A stretch of DNA of 64,000 bases from Piscicola geometra (taxonomy: Eukaryota > Annelida > Clitellata > Hirudinida > Piscicolidae), in contig OX030964.1 in NCBI GenBank assembly GCA_943735955.1, forward strand, positions 416,075 to 480,074, given 5' to 3'. Position 1 is the stretch's first letter. Every line of letters starts with the position of its first letter. This document shows positions 33,441 to 50,649 of the stretch, in pieces. The position numbers and the translations under genes were made by a program. The notes beneath the pieces were generated by a model that was not told the origin of the DNA, searched no databases, and saw only the letters and a list, made by a program, of their open reading frames with translations.

Positions 33441-36400
33441 ATATTATGCATTTATACATATATTGCATATTTACATATATTGCATCTTTACATATATTGC
33501 ATCTTTACATATATTGCATATTTAAATTATACTGCATATTTACACATATTGCATATTTACATATATTGCATATTTACATATATTGCATCTTTACATATAT
33601 TGCATATTTACATATATTGCATATTTACATATATTGCATATTTACATATATTGCATATTTACATATATTGCATATTTACATATATTGCATGTTTACATAT
33701 ATTGCTTATTTACATATATTGCATATTTACATATATTACATATTTACATATATTGCATATTTACATATATTGCATATTTACATATATTGCATATTTACAT
33801 ATATTGCATATTTACATATATTGCATATTTACATATATTGCATATTTACATATATTGCATATTTACATATATTGCATATTTACATATATTGCATATTTAC
33901 ATATATTGCATATTTACATATATTGCATATTTACATATATTGCATATTTACATATATTGCATATTTACATATATTGCATATTTACATATATTGCATATTT
34001 ACATATATTGCATATTTACATATATTGCATATTTACATATATTGCATATTTACATATATTGCATATTTACATATATTGCATATTTACATATATTGCATAT
34101 TTACATATATTGCATATTTACATATATTGCATATTTACATATATTGCATATTTACATATATTGCATATTTACATATATTGCATATTTACATATATTGCAT
34201 ATTTACATAAATTGCATATTTACATATATTGCATATTTACATATATTGCATATATTTATATATTGCATATTTACATATATTTCATATTTATATATAATGC
34301 ATATTTACATATATTGCATATTTACATATATTGCATATTTACATATATTGCATATTTACATATAATGCATATTTACATATATTGCATATTTACATATATT
34401 GCATATTTACGTATATTGCATATTTACATGTATTGCATATTTACATTTATTGCATATTTGCATATATTGCATATTTACATATATTGCATATTTACATATA
34501 TTGCATATTTACATATATTGCATATTTACATATATTGCATATTTACATATATTGCATATTTACATATATTGCATATTTACATTTATTGCATATTTACATA
34601 TATTGCATATTTACATATATTGCATATTCACATATATTGCATATTTACATATATTGCATATATACATATATTGCATATTTACATATATTGCATATTTACA
34701 TATATTGCATATTTACGTATATTGCATATTCACATGTATTGCATATTTACATATATTGCATATTTGCATATATTGCATATTTACATATATTGCATATTTA
34801 CATATATTGCTTATTTACATATATTGCATATTTACATATATTGCATATTTACATATATTGCATATTTACATATATTGCATATTTACATATATTGCATATT
34901 TACATATATTGCATATTTACATATATTGCATATTAACATATATTGGTTATTAACAAATATTGGATATTTACATATATTGCATATTTACATATATTGCATA
35001 TTTACATATATTGCATATTAACATATATTGGATATTAACATATATTGGATATTTACATATATTGCATATTTACATATATTGCATATTTACATATATTGCA
35101 TCTTTAAATATATTGCATATTTGCATTCATTGCATATTTACATATATTGCATATTTACATATATTGCATATTTGCATATATTGCATATTTACATATAATG
35201 CATATTTACATATATTGCATACTTACATATATTGCATATATAAATATATTGCATATTTACATATATTGCATATTTACATATATTGCATATTTACATATAT
35301 TGCATATTAACATATATTGGATATTAACATATATTGGATATTTACATATATTGCATATTTACATATATTGCATATTTACATATATTGCATCTTTAAATAT
35401 ATTGCATATTTGCATTCATTGCATATTTACATATATTGCATATTTACATATATTGCATATTTGCATATATTGCATATTTACATATAATGCATATTTACAT
35501 ATATTGCATACTTACATATATTGCATATTAACATATATTGCATATTTACATATATTGCATATTTACATATATTGCATATTAACATATATTGGATATTAAC
35601 ATATATTGGATATTTACATATATTGCATATTTACATATATTGCATATTTACATATATTGCATATTTACATATATTGCATATTTACATATATTGCATATTT
35701 ACATATATTAAATGTTTACATATATTGCATATTTACACATATTGCATATTTACATATATTACATATTTACATATATTGCATATTTACATATATTGCATAT
35801 TTACATATATTGCATATTTACATATATTGCATATTTACATATATTGCATATTTACATATATTGCAAATTTACATAAATTGCATATTTACATATATTGCAT
35901 ATTTACATATATTGCATATTTAAATATATTGCATATTTACATATATTGCATATTTACATATATTGCATCTTTACATATATTGCATATTTACATATATTGC
36001 ATCTTTACATATATTGCATATTTACATATATTGCATCTTTACATATATTGCATATTTAAATTATACTGCATATTTACACATATTGCATATTTACATATAT
36101 TGCATATTTACATATATTGCATATTTACATATATTGCATATTTACATATTATGCATTTATACATATATTGCATATTTACATATATTGCATCTTTACATAT
36201 ATTGCATATTTACATATATTGCATCTTTACATATATTGCATATTTAAATTATACTGCATATTTACACATATTGCATATTTACATATATTGCATATTTACA
36301 TATATTGCATCTTTACATATTTTGCATATTTACATATATTGCATATTTACATATATTGCATATTTACATATATTGCATATTTACATATATTGCATATTTA

Positions 36401-36919
36401 CATATATTGCATATTTACATATATTGCTTATTTACATATATTGCATATTTACATATATTACATATTTACATATATTGCATATTTACATATATTGCATATT
36501 TACATATATTGCATATTTACATATATTGCATATTTACATATATTGCATATTTACATATATTGCATATTTACATATATTGCATATTTACATATATTGCATA
36601 TTTACATATATTGCATATTTACATATATTGCATATTTACATATATTGCATATTTACATATATTGCATATTTACATATATTGCATATTTACATATATTGCA
36701 TATTTACATATATTGCATATTTACATATATTGCATATTTACATATATTGCATATTTACATATATTGCATATTTACATATATTGCATATTTACATATATTG
36801 CATATTTACATATATTGCATATTTACATATATTGCATATTTACATATATTGCTTATTTACATATATTGCATATTTACATATATTGCATATTTACATAAAT
36901 TGCATATTTACATATATTG
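33441..36919. repeat. HOR region G: ~2.7-kb repeat with embedded piece of the 6.9-kb unit
   Basis: Markers at 33,258-34,450 recur near 35,963-37,140 with offsets of 2,688-2,722 bp, each a multiple of 17 plus 2, matching the two 18-mers at 36,051 and 36,239. A stretch from about 34,930 to 35,600 carries GTTATTAACAAATATTG, CATCTTTAAATATATTG, CATATTTGCATTCATTG and CATATATAAATATATTG. It matches 30,300-30,970 at an offset of 4,627 bp. This section is therefore a mosaic of pieces also found upstream. It holds the last 18-mers and the last GTTATTAACAAATATTG monomer before a ~15-kb gap in that marker. Confidence 0.75.
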
Positions 36920-39900
36920 CATATTTACATATATTGCATATATTTATATATTGCATATTTACATATATTTCATATTTATATATAATGCATATTTACATAT
37001 ATTGCATATTTACATATATTGCATATTTACATAAATTGCATATTTACATATAATGCATATTTACATATATTGCATATTTACATATATTGCATATTTACGT
37101 ATATTGCATATTTACATGTATTGCATATTTACATTTATTGCATATTTGCATATATTGCATATTTACATATATTGCATATTTACATATATTGCATATTTAC
37201 ATATATTGCATATTTACATATATTGCATATTTACATATATTGCATATTTACATATATTGCATATTTACATTTATTGCATATTTACATATATTGCATATTT
37301 ACATATATTGCATATTCACATATATTGCATATTTACATATATTGCATATATACATATATTGCATATTTACATATATTGCATATTTACATATATTGCATAT
37401 TTACGTATATTGCATATTCACATGTATTGCATATTTACATATATTGCATATTTGCATATATTGCATATTTACATATATTGCATATTTACATATATTGCAT
37501 ATTTACATATATTGCATCTTTAAATATATTGCATATTTGCATTCATTGCATATTTACATATATTGCATATTTACATATATTGCATATTTGCATATATTGC
37601 ATATTTACATATAATGCATATTTACATATATTGCATACTTACATATATTGCATATATAAATATATTGCATATTTACATATATTGCATATTTACATATATT
37701 GCATATTAACATATATTGGATATTAACATATATTGGATATTTACATATATTGCATATTTACATATATTGCATATTTACATATATTGCATCTTTAAATATA
37801 TTGCATATTTGCATTCATTGCATATTTACATATATTGCATATTTACATATATTGCATATTTGCATATATTGCATATTTACATATAATGCATATTTACATA
37901 TATTGCATACTTACATATATTGCATATTAACATATATTGCATATTTACATATATTGCATATTTACATATATTGCATATTAACATATATTGGATATTAACA
38001 TATATTGGATATTTACATATATTGCATATTTACATATATTGCATATTTACATATATTGCATATTTACATCAATTGCATATTTACATATATTGCATATTTA
38101 CATATATTAAATGTTTACATATATTGCATATTTACACATATTGCATATTTACATATATTACATATTTACATATATTGCATATTTACATATATTGCATATT
38201 TACATATATTGCATATTTACATATATTGCATATTTACATATATTGCATATTTACATATATTGCATATTTACATAAATTGCATATTTACATATATTGCATA
38301 TTTACATATATTGCATATATTTATATATTGCATATTTACATATATTTCATATTTACATATATTGCATATTTACATATATTGCATATTTACATATATTGCA
38401 TATTTACATATATTGCATATTTACATATAATGCATATTTACATATATTGCATATTTACATATATTGCATATTTACGTATATTGCATATTTACATGTAATG
38501 CATATTTACATATATTGCATATTTGCATATATTGCATATTTACATATAATGCATATGTACATATATTGCATCTTTACATATATTGCATATTTACATATAT
38601 TGCATATTTACATATATTGCATATTTACATATATTGCATATTTACATATATTGCATATTTACATATATTGCATATTTACATATATTGCTTATTTACATAT
38701 ATTGCATATTTACATATATTACATATTTACATATATTGCATATTTACATATATTGCATATTTACATATATTGCATATTTACATATATTGCATATTTACAT
38801 ATATTGCATATTTACATATATTGCGTATTTACATATATTGCATATTTACATATATTGCATATTTGCATATATTGCATATTTACATATATTGCATATTTAC
38901 ATATATTAAATGTTTACATATATTGCATATTTACACATATTGCATATTTACATATATTACATATTTACATATATTGCATATTTACATATATTGCATATTT
39001 ACATATATTGCATATTTACATATATTGCATATTTACATATATTGCATATTTACATATATTGAATATTTACATATATTGCATATTTACATATATTGCATAT
39101 TTACATATATTGCATGTTTACATATATTGCATATTTACATATATTGCATATTTACATATATTGCATATTTACATATATTAAAAGTTTACATATATTGCAT
39201 ATTTACACATATTGCATATTTACATATATTGCATATTTACATATATTACATATTTACATATATTACATATTTACATATAATTCATATTTACATATATTGC
39301 ATATTTACATATATTGCATATTTACATATATTGCATATTTACATATATTGCATATTTACATATATTGAATATTTACATATATTGCATATTTACATATATT
39401 GCATATTTACATATATTGAATATTTACATATATTGCATATTTACATATATTGCATATTTACATATATTGCATATTTACATATATTGCATATATTTATATA
39501 TTGCATATTTACATATATTTCATATTTATATATATTGCATATTTACATATATTGCATATTTACATATATTGCATATTTACATATATTGCATATTTACATA
39601 TAATGCATATTTACATATATTGCATATTTACATATATTGCATATTAACGTATATTGCATATTTACATGTAATGCATATTTACATATATTGCATATTTACA
39701 TATATTGCATATTTACATATATTGCTTATTTACATATATTGCATATTTACATATATTGCATATTTACATAAATTGCATATTTACATATATTGCATATTTA
39801 CATATATTGCATATATTTATATATTGCATATTTACATATATTTCATATTTATATATAATGCATATTTACATATATTGCATATTTACATATATTGCATATT

Positions 39901-42900
39901 TACATAAATTGCATATTTACATATAATGCATATTTACATATATTGCATATTTACATATATTGCATATTTACGTATATTGCATATTTACATGTATTGCATA
40001 TTTACATTTATTGCATATTTGCATATATTGCATATTTACATATATTGCATATTTACATATATTGCATATTTACATATATTGCATATTTACATATATTGCA
40101 TATTTACATATATTGCATATTTACATATATTGCATATTTACATTTATTGCATATTTACATATATTGCATATTTACATATATTGCATATTCACATATATTG
40201 CATATTTACATATATTGCATATATACATATATTGCATATTTACATATATTGCATATTTACATATATTGCATATTTACGTATATTGCATATTCACATGTAT
40301 TGCATATTTACATATATTGCATATTTGCATATATTGCATATTTACATATATTGCATATTTACATATATTGCATATTTACATATATTGCATCTTTAAATAT
40401 ATTGCATATTTGCATTCATTGCATATTTACATATATTGCATATTTACATATATTGCATATTTGCATATATTGCATATTTACATATATTGCATATTCACAT
40501 ATATTGCATATTTACATATATTGCATATATACATATATTGCATATTTACATATATTGCATATTTACATATATTGCATATTTACGTATATTGCATATTCAC
40601 ATGTATTGCATATTTACATATATTGCATATATTTATATATTGCATATTTACATATATTTCATATTTATATATAATGCATATTTACATATATTGCATATTT
40701 ACATATATTGCATATTTACATAAATTGCATATTTACATATAATGCATATTTACATATATTGCATATTTACATATATTGCATATTTACGTATATTGCATAT
40801 TTACATGTATTGCATATTTACATTTATTGCATATTTGCATATATTGCATATTTACATATATTGCATATTTACATATATTGCATATTTACATATATTGCAT
40901 ATTTACATATATTGCATATTTACATATATTGCATATTTACATATATTGCATATTTACATTTATTGCATATTTACATATATTGCATATTTACATATATTGC
41001 ATATTCACATATATTGCATATTTACATATATTGCATATATACATATATTGCATATTTACATATATTGCATATTTACATATATTGCATATTTACGTATATT
41101 GCATATTCACATGTATTGCATATTTACATATATTGCATATTTGCATATATTGCATATTTACATATATTGCATATTTACATATATTGCATATTTACATATA
41201 TTGCATCTTTAAATATATTGCATATTTGCATTCATTGCATATTTACATATATTGCATATTTACATATATTGCATATTTGCATATATTGCATATTTACATA
41301 TAATGCATATTTACATATATTGCATACTTACATATATTGCATATATAAATATATTGCATATTTACATATATTGCATATTTACATATATTGCATATTAACA
41401 TATATTGGATATTAACATATATTGGATATTTACATATATTGCATATTTACATATATTGCATATTTACATATATTGCATCTTTAAATATATTGCATATTTG
41501 CATTCATTGCATATTTACATATATTGCATATTTACATATATTGCATATTTGCATATATTGCATATTTACATATAATGCATATTTACATATATTGCATACT
41601 TACATATATTGCATATTAACATATATTGCATATTTACATATATTGCATATTTACATATATTGCATATTAACATATATTGGATATTAACATATATTGGATA
41701 TTTACATATATTGCATATTTACATATATTGCATATTTACATATATTGCATATTTACATATATTGCATATTTACATATATTGCATATTTACATATATTAAA
41801 TGTTTACATATATTGCATATTTACACATATTGCATATTTACATATATTACATATTTACATATATTGCATATTTACATATATTGCATATTTACATATATTG
41901 CATATTTACATATATTGCATATTTACATATATTGCATATTTACATATATTGCATATTGACATATATTGCATATTTACATAAATTGCATATTTACATATAT
42001 TGCATATTTACATATATTGCATATATTTATATATTGCATATTTACATATATTTCATATTTACATATATTGCATATTTACATATATTGCATATTTACATAT
42101 ATTGCATATTTACATATATTGCATATTTACATATAATGCATATTTACATATATTGCATATTTACATATATTGCATATTTACGTATATTGCATATTTACAT
42201 GTAATGCATATTTACATATATTGCATATTTGCATATATTGCATATTTACATATAATGCATATGTACATATATTGCATCTTTACATATATTGCATATTTAC
42301 ATATATTGCATATTTACATATATTGCATATTTACATATATTGCATATTTACATATATTGCATATTTACATATATTGCATATTTACATATATTGCTTATTT
42401 ACATATATTGCATATTTACATATATTACATATTTACATATATTGCATATTTACATATATTGCATATTTACATATATTGCATATTTACATATATTGCATAT
42501 TTACATATATTGCATATTTACATATATTGCGTATTTACATATATTGCATATTTACATATATTGCATATTTGCATATATTGCATATTTACATATATTGCAT
42601 ATTTACATATATTAAATGTTTACATATATTGCATATTTACACATATTGCATATTTACATATATTACATATTTACATATATTGCATATTTACATATATTGC
42701 ATATTTACATATATTGCATATTTACATATATTGCATATTTACATATATTGCATATTTACATATATTGAATATTTACATATATTGCATATTTACATATATT
42801 GCATATTTACATATATTGCATGTTTACATATATTGCATATTTACATATATTGCATATTTACATATATTGCATATTTACATATATTAAAAGTTTACATATA

Positions 42901-45900
42901 TTGCATATTTACACATATTGCATATTTACATATATTGCATATTTACATATATTACATATTTACATATATTACATATTTACATATAATTCATATTTACATA
43001 TATTGCATATTTACATATATTGCATATTTACATATATTGCATATTTACATATATTGCATATTTACATATATTGAATATTTACATATATTGCATATTTACA
43101 TATATTGCATATTTACATATATTGAATATTTACATATATTGCATATTTACATATATTGCATATTTACATATATTGCATATTTACATATATTGCATATATT
43201 TATATATTGCATATTTACATATATTTCATATTTACATATATTGCATATTTACATATATTGCATATTTACATATATTGCATATTTACATATATTGCATATT
43301 TACATATATTGCATATTTACATATATTGAATATTTACATATATTGCATATTTACATATATTGCATATTTACATATATTGAATATTTACATATATTGCATA
43401 TTTACATATATTGCATATTTACATATATTGAATATTTACATATATTGCATATTTACATATATTGCATATTTACATATATTGCATATTTACATATATTGCA
43501 TATATTTATATATTGCATATTTACATATATTTCATATTTACATATATTGCATATTTACATATATTGCATATTTACATATATTGCATATTTACATATATTG
43601 CATATTTACATATAATGCATATTTACATATATTGCATATTTACATATATTGCATATTAACGTATATTGCATATTTACATGTAATGCATATTTACATATAT
43701 TGCATATTTGCATATATTGCATATTTACATATAATGCATATGTACATATATTGCATCTTTACATATATTGCATATTTACATATATTGCATATTTACATAT
43801 ATTGCATATTTACATATATTGCATATTTACATATATTGCATATTTACATATATTGCATATTTACATATATTGCTTATTTACATATATTGCATATTTACAT
43901 ATATTACATATTTACATATATTGCATATTTACATATATTGCATATTTACATATATTGCATATTTACATATATTGCATATTTACATATATTGCATATTTAC
44001 ATATATTGCATATTTACATATATTGCATATTTGCATATATTGCATATTTACATATATTGCATATTTACATATATTGCATATTTACATATATTGCATCTTT
44101 AAATATATTGCATATTTGCATTCATTGCATATTTACATATATTGCATATTTACATATATTGCATATTTGCATATATTGCATATTTACATATATTGCATAT
44201 TCACATATATTGCATATTTACATATATTGCATATATACATATATTGCATATTTACATATATTGCATATTTACATATATTGCATATTTACGTATATTGCAT
44301 ATTCACATGTATTGCATATTTACATATATTGCATATATTTATATATTGCATATTTACATATATTTCATATTTATATATAATGCATATTTACATATATTGC
44401 ATATTTACATATATTGCATATTTACATAAATTGCATATTTACATATAATGCATATTTACATATATTGCATATTTACATATATTGCATATTTACGTATATT
44501 GCATATTTACATGTATTGCATATTTACATTTATTGCATATTTGCATATATTGCATATTTACATATATTGCATATTTACATATATTGCATATTTACATATA
44601 TTGCATATTTACATATATTGCATATTTACATATATTGCATATTTACATATATTGCATATTTACATTTATTGCATATTTACATATATTGCATATTTACATA
44701 TATTGCATATTCACATATATTGCATATTTACATATATTGCATATATACATATATTGCATATTTACATATATTGCATATTTACATATATTGCATATTTACG
44801 TATATTGCATATTCACATGTATTGCATATTTACATATATTGCATATTTGCATATATTGCATATTTACATATATTGCATATTTACATATATTGCATATTTA
44901 CATATATTGCATCTTTAAATATATTGCATATTTGCATTCATTGCATATTTACATATATTGCATATTTACATATATTGCATATTTGCATATATTGCATATT
45001 TACATATAATGCATATTTACATATATTGCATACTTACATATATTGCATATATAAATATATTGCATATTTACATATATTGCATATTTACATATATTGCATA
45101 TTAACATATATTGGATATTAACATATATTGGATATTTACATATATTGCATATTTACATATATTGCATATTTACATATATTGCATCTTTAAATATATTGCA
45201 TATTTGCATTCATTGCATATTTACATATATTGCATATTTACATATATTGCATATTTGCATATATTGCATATTTACATATAATGCATATTTACATATATTG
45301 CATACTTACATATATTGCATATTAACATATATTGCATATTTACATATATTGCATATTTACATATATTGCATATTAACATATATTGGATATTAACATATAT
45401 TGGATATTTACATATATTGCATATTTACATATATTGCATATTTACATATATTGCATATTTACATATATTGCATATTTACATATATTGCATATTTACATAT
45501 ATTGCATATTTACATATATTAAATGTTTACATATATTGCATATTTACACATATTGCATATTTACATATATTACATATTTACATATATTGCATATTTACAT
45601 ATATTGCATATTTACATATATTGCATATTTACATATATTGCATATTTACATATATTGCATATTTACATATATTGCATATTGACATATATTGCATATTTAC
45701 ATAAATTGCATATTTACATATATTGCATATTTACATATATTGCATATATTTATATATTGCATATTTACATATATTTCATATTTACATATATTGCATATTT
45801 ACATATATTGCATATTTACATATATTGCATATTTACATATATTGCATATTTACATATAATGCATATTTACATATATTGCATATTTACATATATTGCATAT

Positions 45901-47745
45901 TTACGTATATTGCATATTTACATGTAATGCATATTTACATATATTGCATATTTGCATATATTGCATATTTACATATAATGCATATGTACATATATTGCAT
46001 CTTTACATATATTGCATATTTACATATATTGCATATTTACATATATTGCATATTTACATATATTGCATATTTACATATATTGCATATTTACATATATTGC
46101 ATATTTACATATATTGCTTATTTACATATATTGCATATTTACATATATTACATATTTACATATATTGCATATTTACATATATTGCATATTTACATATATT
46201 GCATATTTACATATATTGCATATTTACATATATTGCATATTTACATATATTGCGTATTTACATATATTGCATATTTACATATATTGCATATTTGCATATA
46301 TTGCATATTTACATATATTGCATATTTACATATATTAAATGTTTACATATATTGCATATTTACACATATTGCATATTTACATATATTACATATTTACATA
46401 TATTGCATATTTACATATATTGCATATTTACATATATTGCATATTTACATATATTGCATATTTACATATATTGCATATTTACATATATTGAATATTTACA
46501 TATATTGCATATTTACATATATTGCATATTTACATATATTGCATGTTTACATATATTGCATATTTACATATATTGCATATTTACATATATTGCATATTTA
46601 CATATATTAAAAGTTTACATATATTGCATATTTACACATATTGCATATTTACATATATTGCATATTTACATATATTACATATTTACATATATTACATATT
46701 TACATATAATTCATATTTACATATATTGCATATTTACATATATTGCATATTTACATATATTGCATATTTACATATATTGCATATTTACATATATTGAATA
46801 TTTACATATATTGCATATTTACATATATTGCATATTTACATATATTGAATATTTACATATATTGCATATTTACATATATTGCATATTTACATATATTGCA
46901 TATTTACATATATTGCATATATTTATATATTGCATATTTACATATATTTCATATTTACATATATTGCATATTTACATATATTGCATATTTACATATATTG
47001 CATATTTACATATATTGCATATTTACATATATTGCATATTTACATATATTGAATATTTACATATATTGCATATTTACATATATTGCATATTTACATATAT
47101 TGAATATTTACATATATTGCATATTTACATATATTGCATATTTACATATATTGAATATTTACATATATTGCATATTTACATATATTGCATATTTACATAT
47201 ATTGCATATTTACATATATTGCATATATTTATATATTGCATATTTACATATATTTCATATTTACATATATTGCATATTTACATATATTGCATATTTACAT
47301 ATATTGCATATTTACATATATTGCATATTTACATATAATGCATATTTACATATATTGCATATTTACATATATTGCATATTAACGTATATTGCATATTTAC
47401 ATGTAATGCATATTTACATATATTGCATATTTGCATATATTGCATATTTACATATAATGCATATGTACATATATTGCATCTTTACATATATTGCATATTT
47501 ACATATATTGCATATTTACATATATTGCATATTTACATATATTGCATATTTACATATATTGCATATTTACATATATTGCATATTTACATATATTGCTTAT
47601 TTACATATATTGCATATTTACATATATTACATATTTACATATATTGCATATTTACATATATTGCATATTTACATATATTGCATATTTACATATATTGCAT
47701 ATTTACATATATTGCATATTTACATATATTGCATATTTACATATA
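36920..47745. repeat. HOR region H: ~3.7-kb unit, about three copies
   Basis: The ATTAAAAG junction at 39,177, 42,883 and 46,606 (steps 3,706 and 3,723 bp) and many other markers define three successive copies, roughly 36,920-40,330, 40,331-44,036 and 44,037-47,745. The 3,723 step is one monomer longer than 3,706. CATATATTTATATATTG with its companion monomer ending TTT starts at 36,937, 40,626 and 44,332. Copies 2 and 3 carry about 306 bp (18 monomers) of extra TTGAATATTTAC-containing sequence near 43,150-43,460 that copy 1 lacks. Copy 1 instead carries an additional 816-bp (48-monomer) duplication near 39,890-40,710. The boundaries are approximate. Confidence 0.85.
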
Positions 47746-50649
47746 TTGCGTATTTACATATATTGCATATTTACATATATTGCATATTTGCATATATTGC
47801 ATATTTACATATATTGCATATTTACATATATTAAATGTTTACATATATTGCATATTTACACATATTGCATATTTACATATATTACATATTTACATATATT
47901 GCATATTTACATATATTGCATATTTAGATATATTGCATATTTACATATATTGCATATTTACATAAATTGCATATTTACATATATTGCATATTTACATATA
48001 TTGAATATTTACATATATTGCATATTTACATATATTGCATATTTACATATATTGCATGTTTACATATATTGCATATTTACATATATTGCATATTTACATA
48101 TATTGCATATTTACATATATTAAAAGTTTACATATATTGCATATTTACACATATTGCATATTTACATATATTGCATATTTACATATATTACATATTTACA
48201 TATATTACATATTTACATATAATTCATATTTACATATATTGCATATTTACATATATTGCATATTTACATATATTGCATATTTACATATATTGCATATTTA
48301 CATATATTGAATATTTACATATATTGCATATTTACATATATTGCATATTTACATATATTGAATATTTACATATATTGCATATTTACATATATTGCATATT
48401 TACATATATTGCATATTTACATATATTGCATATTTACATATATTGCATATTTACATATATTGCATCTTTACATATATTGCATATTTACATATATTGCATA
48501 TTTACATATAATGCATATTTACATATATTGCATCTTTACATATATTGCATATTTACATATATTGCATATTTACATATATTGCATATTTACATATATTGCA
48601 TATTTACATATATTGCATATTTACATATATTGCATATTTACATATATTGCTTATTTACATATATTGCATATTTACATATATTACATATTTACATATATTG
48701 CATATTTACATATATTGCATATTTACATATATTGCATATTTACATATATTGCATATTTACATATATTGCATATTTACATATATTGCATATTTACATATAT
48801 TGCATATTTACATATATTGCATATTTACATATATTGCATATTTACATATATTGCATATTTACATATATTGCATATTTACATATATTGCATATTTACATAT
48901 ATTGCATATTTACATTTATTGCATATTTACATATATTGCATATTTACATATATTGCATATTTACATATATTGCATATTTACATATATTGCATATTTACAT
49001 ATATTGCATATTTACATATATTGCATATTTACATATATTGCATATTTACATATATTGCATATTTGAATATATTGCATATTTACATATATTGCATATTTAC
49101 ATATATTGCATATTTACATAAATTGCATAGTTACATATATTGCATATTTACATATATTGCATATATTTATATATTGCATATTTACATATATTTCATATTT
49201 ACATATATTGCATATTTACATATATTGCATATTTACATATATTGCATATTTACATATATTGCATATTTACATATAATGCATATTTACATATATTGCATAT
49301 TTACATATATTGCATATTTACGTATATTGCATATTTACATGTATTGCATATTTACATCTATTGCATATTTGCATATATTGCATATTTACATATATTGCAT
49401 ATTTACATATATTGCATATTTACATATATTGCATATTTACATATATTGCATATTTACATATATTGCATATTTACATATAATGCATATTTACATTTATTGC
49501 ATATTTACATATATTGCATATTTACATATATTGCATATTCACATATATTGCATATTTACATATATTGCATATATACATATATTGCATATTTAAATATATT
49601 GCATATTTACATATATTGCATATTTACGTATATTGCATATTTACATGTATTGCATATTTACATATATTGCATATTTGCATATATTGCATTTTTACATATA
49701 TTGCATATTCACATATATTGCTTATTTACATATATTGCATATTTACATATATTGCATATTTACATATATTGCATATTTACATATATTGCATATTTACATA
49801 TATTGCATATTTACATATATTGCATATTAACATATATTGGTTATTAACAAATATTGGATATTTACATATATTGCATATTTACATATATTGCATATTTACA
49901 TATATTGCATATTAACATATATTGGATATTAACATATATTGGATATTTACATATATTGCATATTACATATATTGCATATTTACATATATTGCATCTTTAA
50001 ATATATTGCATATTTACATTCATTGCATATTTACATATATTGCATATTTACATATATTGCATATTTGCATATATTGCATATTTACATATAATGCATATTT
50101 ACATATATTGCATACTTACATATATTGCATATTAACATATATTGCATATTTACATATATTGCATATTTACATATATTGCATATTAACATATATTGGATAT
50201 TAACATATATTGGATATTTACATAAATTGCATATTTACATATATTGCATATTTACATATATTGCATATTTACATATATTGCATATTTACATATATTAAAC
50301 GTTTACATATATTGCATATTTACACATATTGCATATTTACATATATTACATATTTACATATATTGCATATTTACATATATTGCATATTTACATATATTGC
50401 ATATTTACATATATTGCATATTTACATATATTGCATATTAACATATATTGGTTATTAACAAATATTGGATATTTACATATATTGCATATTTACATATATT
50501 GCATATTTACATATATTGCATATTAACATATATTGGATATTAACATATATTGGATATTTACATATATTGCATATTTACATATATTGCATATTTACATATA
50601 TTGCATCTTTAAATATATTGCATATTTACATTCATTGCATATTTACATA
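47746..50649. repeat. Mosaic satellite segment
   Basis: The first ~700 bp resemble 46,230-46,930 (offset 1,513 bp; ATTAAAAG at 48,119). Then comes a run dominated by near-canonical monomers (48,400-49,120). After that the CATATATTTATATATTG/CATATTTACGTATATTG/CATATTTACATGTATTG cassette returns (49,150-49,660), followed by two GTTATTAACAAATATTG monomers near 49,840 and 50,450. A 16-bp monomer, CATATTACATATATTG, lies at 49,959-49,974, and an AAACGTTT variant of the ATTAAATG junction lies near 50,297. No clean tandem unit is evident, and there is no gene. Confidence 0.7.

Larger units (their letters stand above)
8851..36256. repeat. Dispersed 18-bp variant monomer CATATTTAAATTATACTG
   Basis: I located 21 copies, starting at 8,851, 9,039, 10,366, 10,554, 11,439, 11,627, 12,920, 13,108, 16,713, 18,414, 20,574, 24,977, 25,165, 26,288, 27,496, 31,848, 32,036, 33,346, 33,517, 36,051 and 36,239. 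Most are followed directly by CATATTTACACATATTG or CATTTTTACACATATTG. None was seen outside 8.8-36.3 kb. Each adds 1 bp to the 17-bp register, which explains why HOR offsets in this part of the array exceed a multiple of 17 by 1, 2 or 3. The listed span marks the range of the dispersed copies, not one continuous element. Confidence 0.85.

Noticed and set aside
8851..36256. The 18-bp variant or the CATGTTTTCATATATTG variants as relics of a mobile element
   Set aside because: Each differs from the monomer by one to four bases, with no terminal inverted repeats, target-site duplication or internal sequence. Ordinary satellite divergence explains them.
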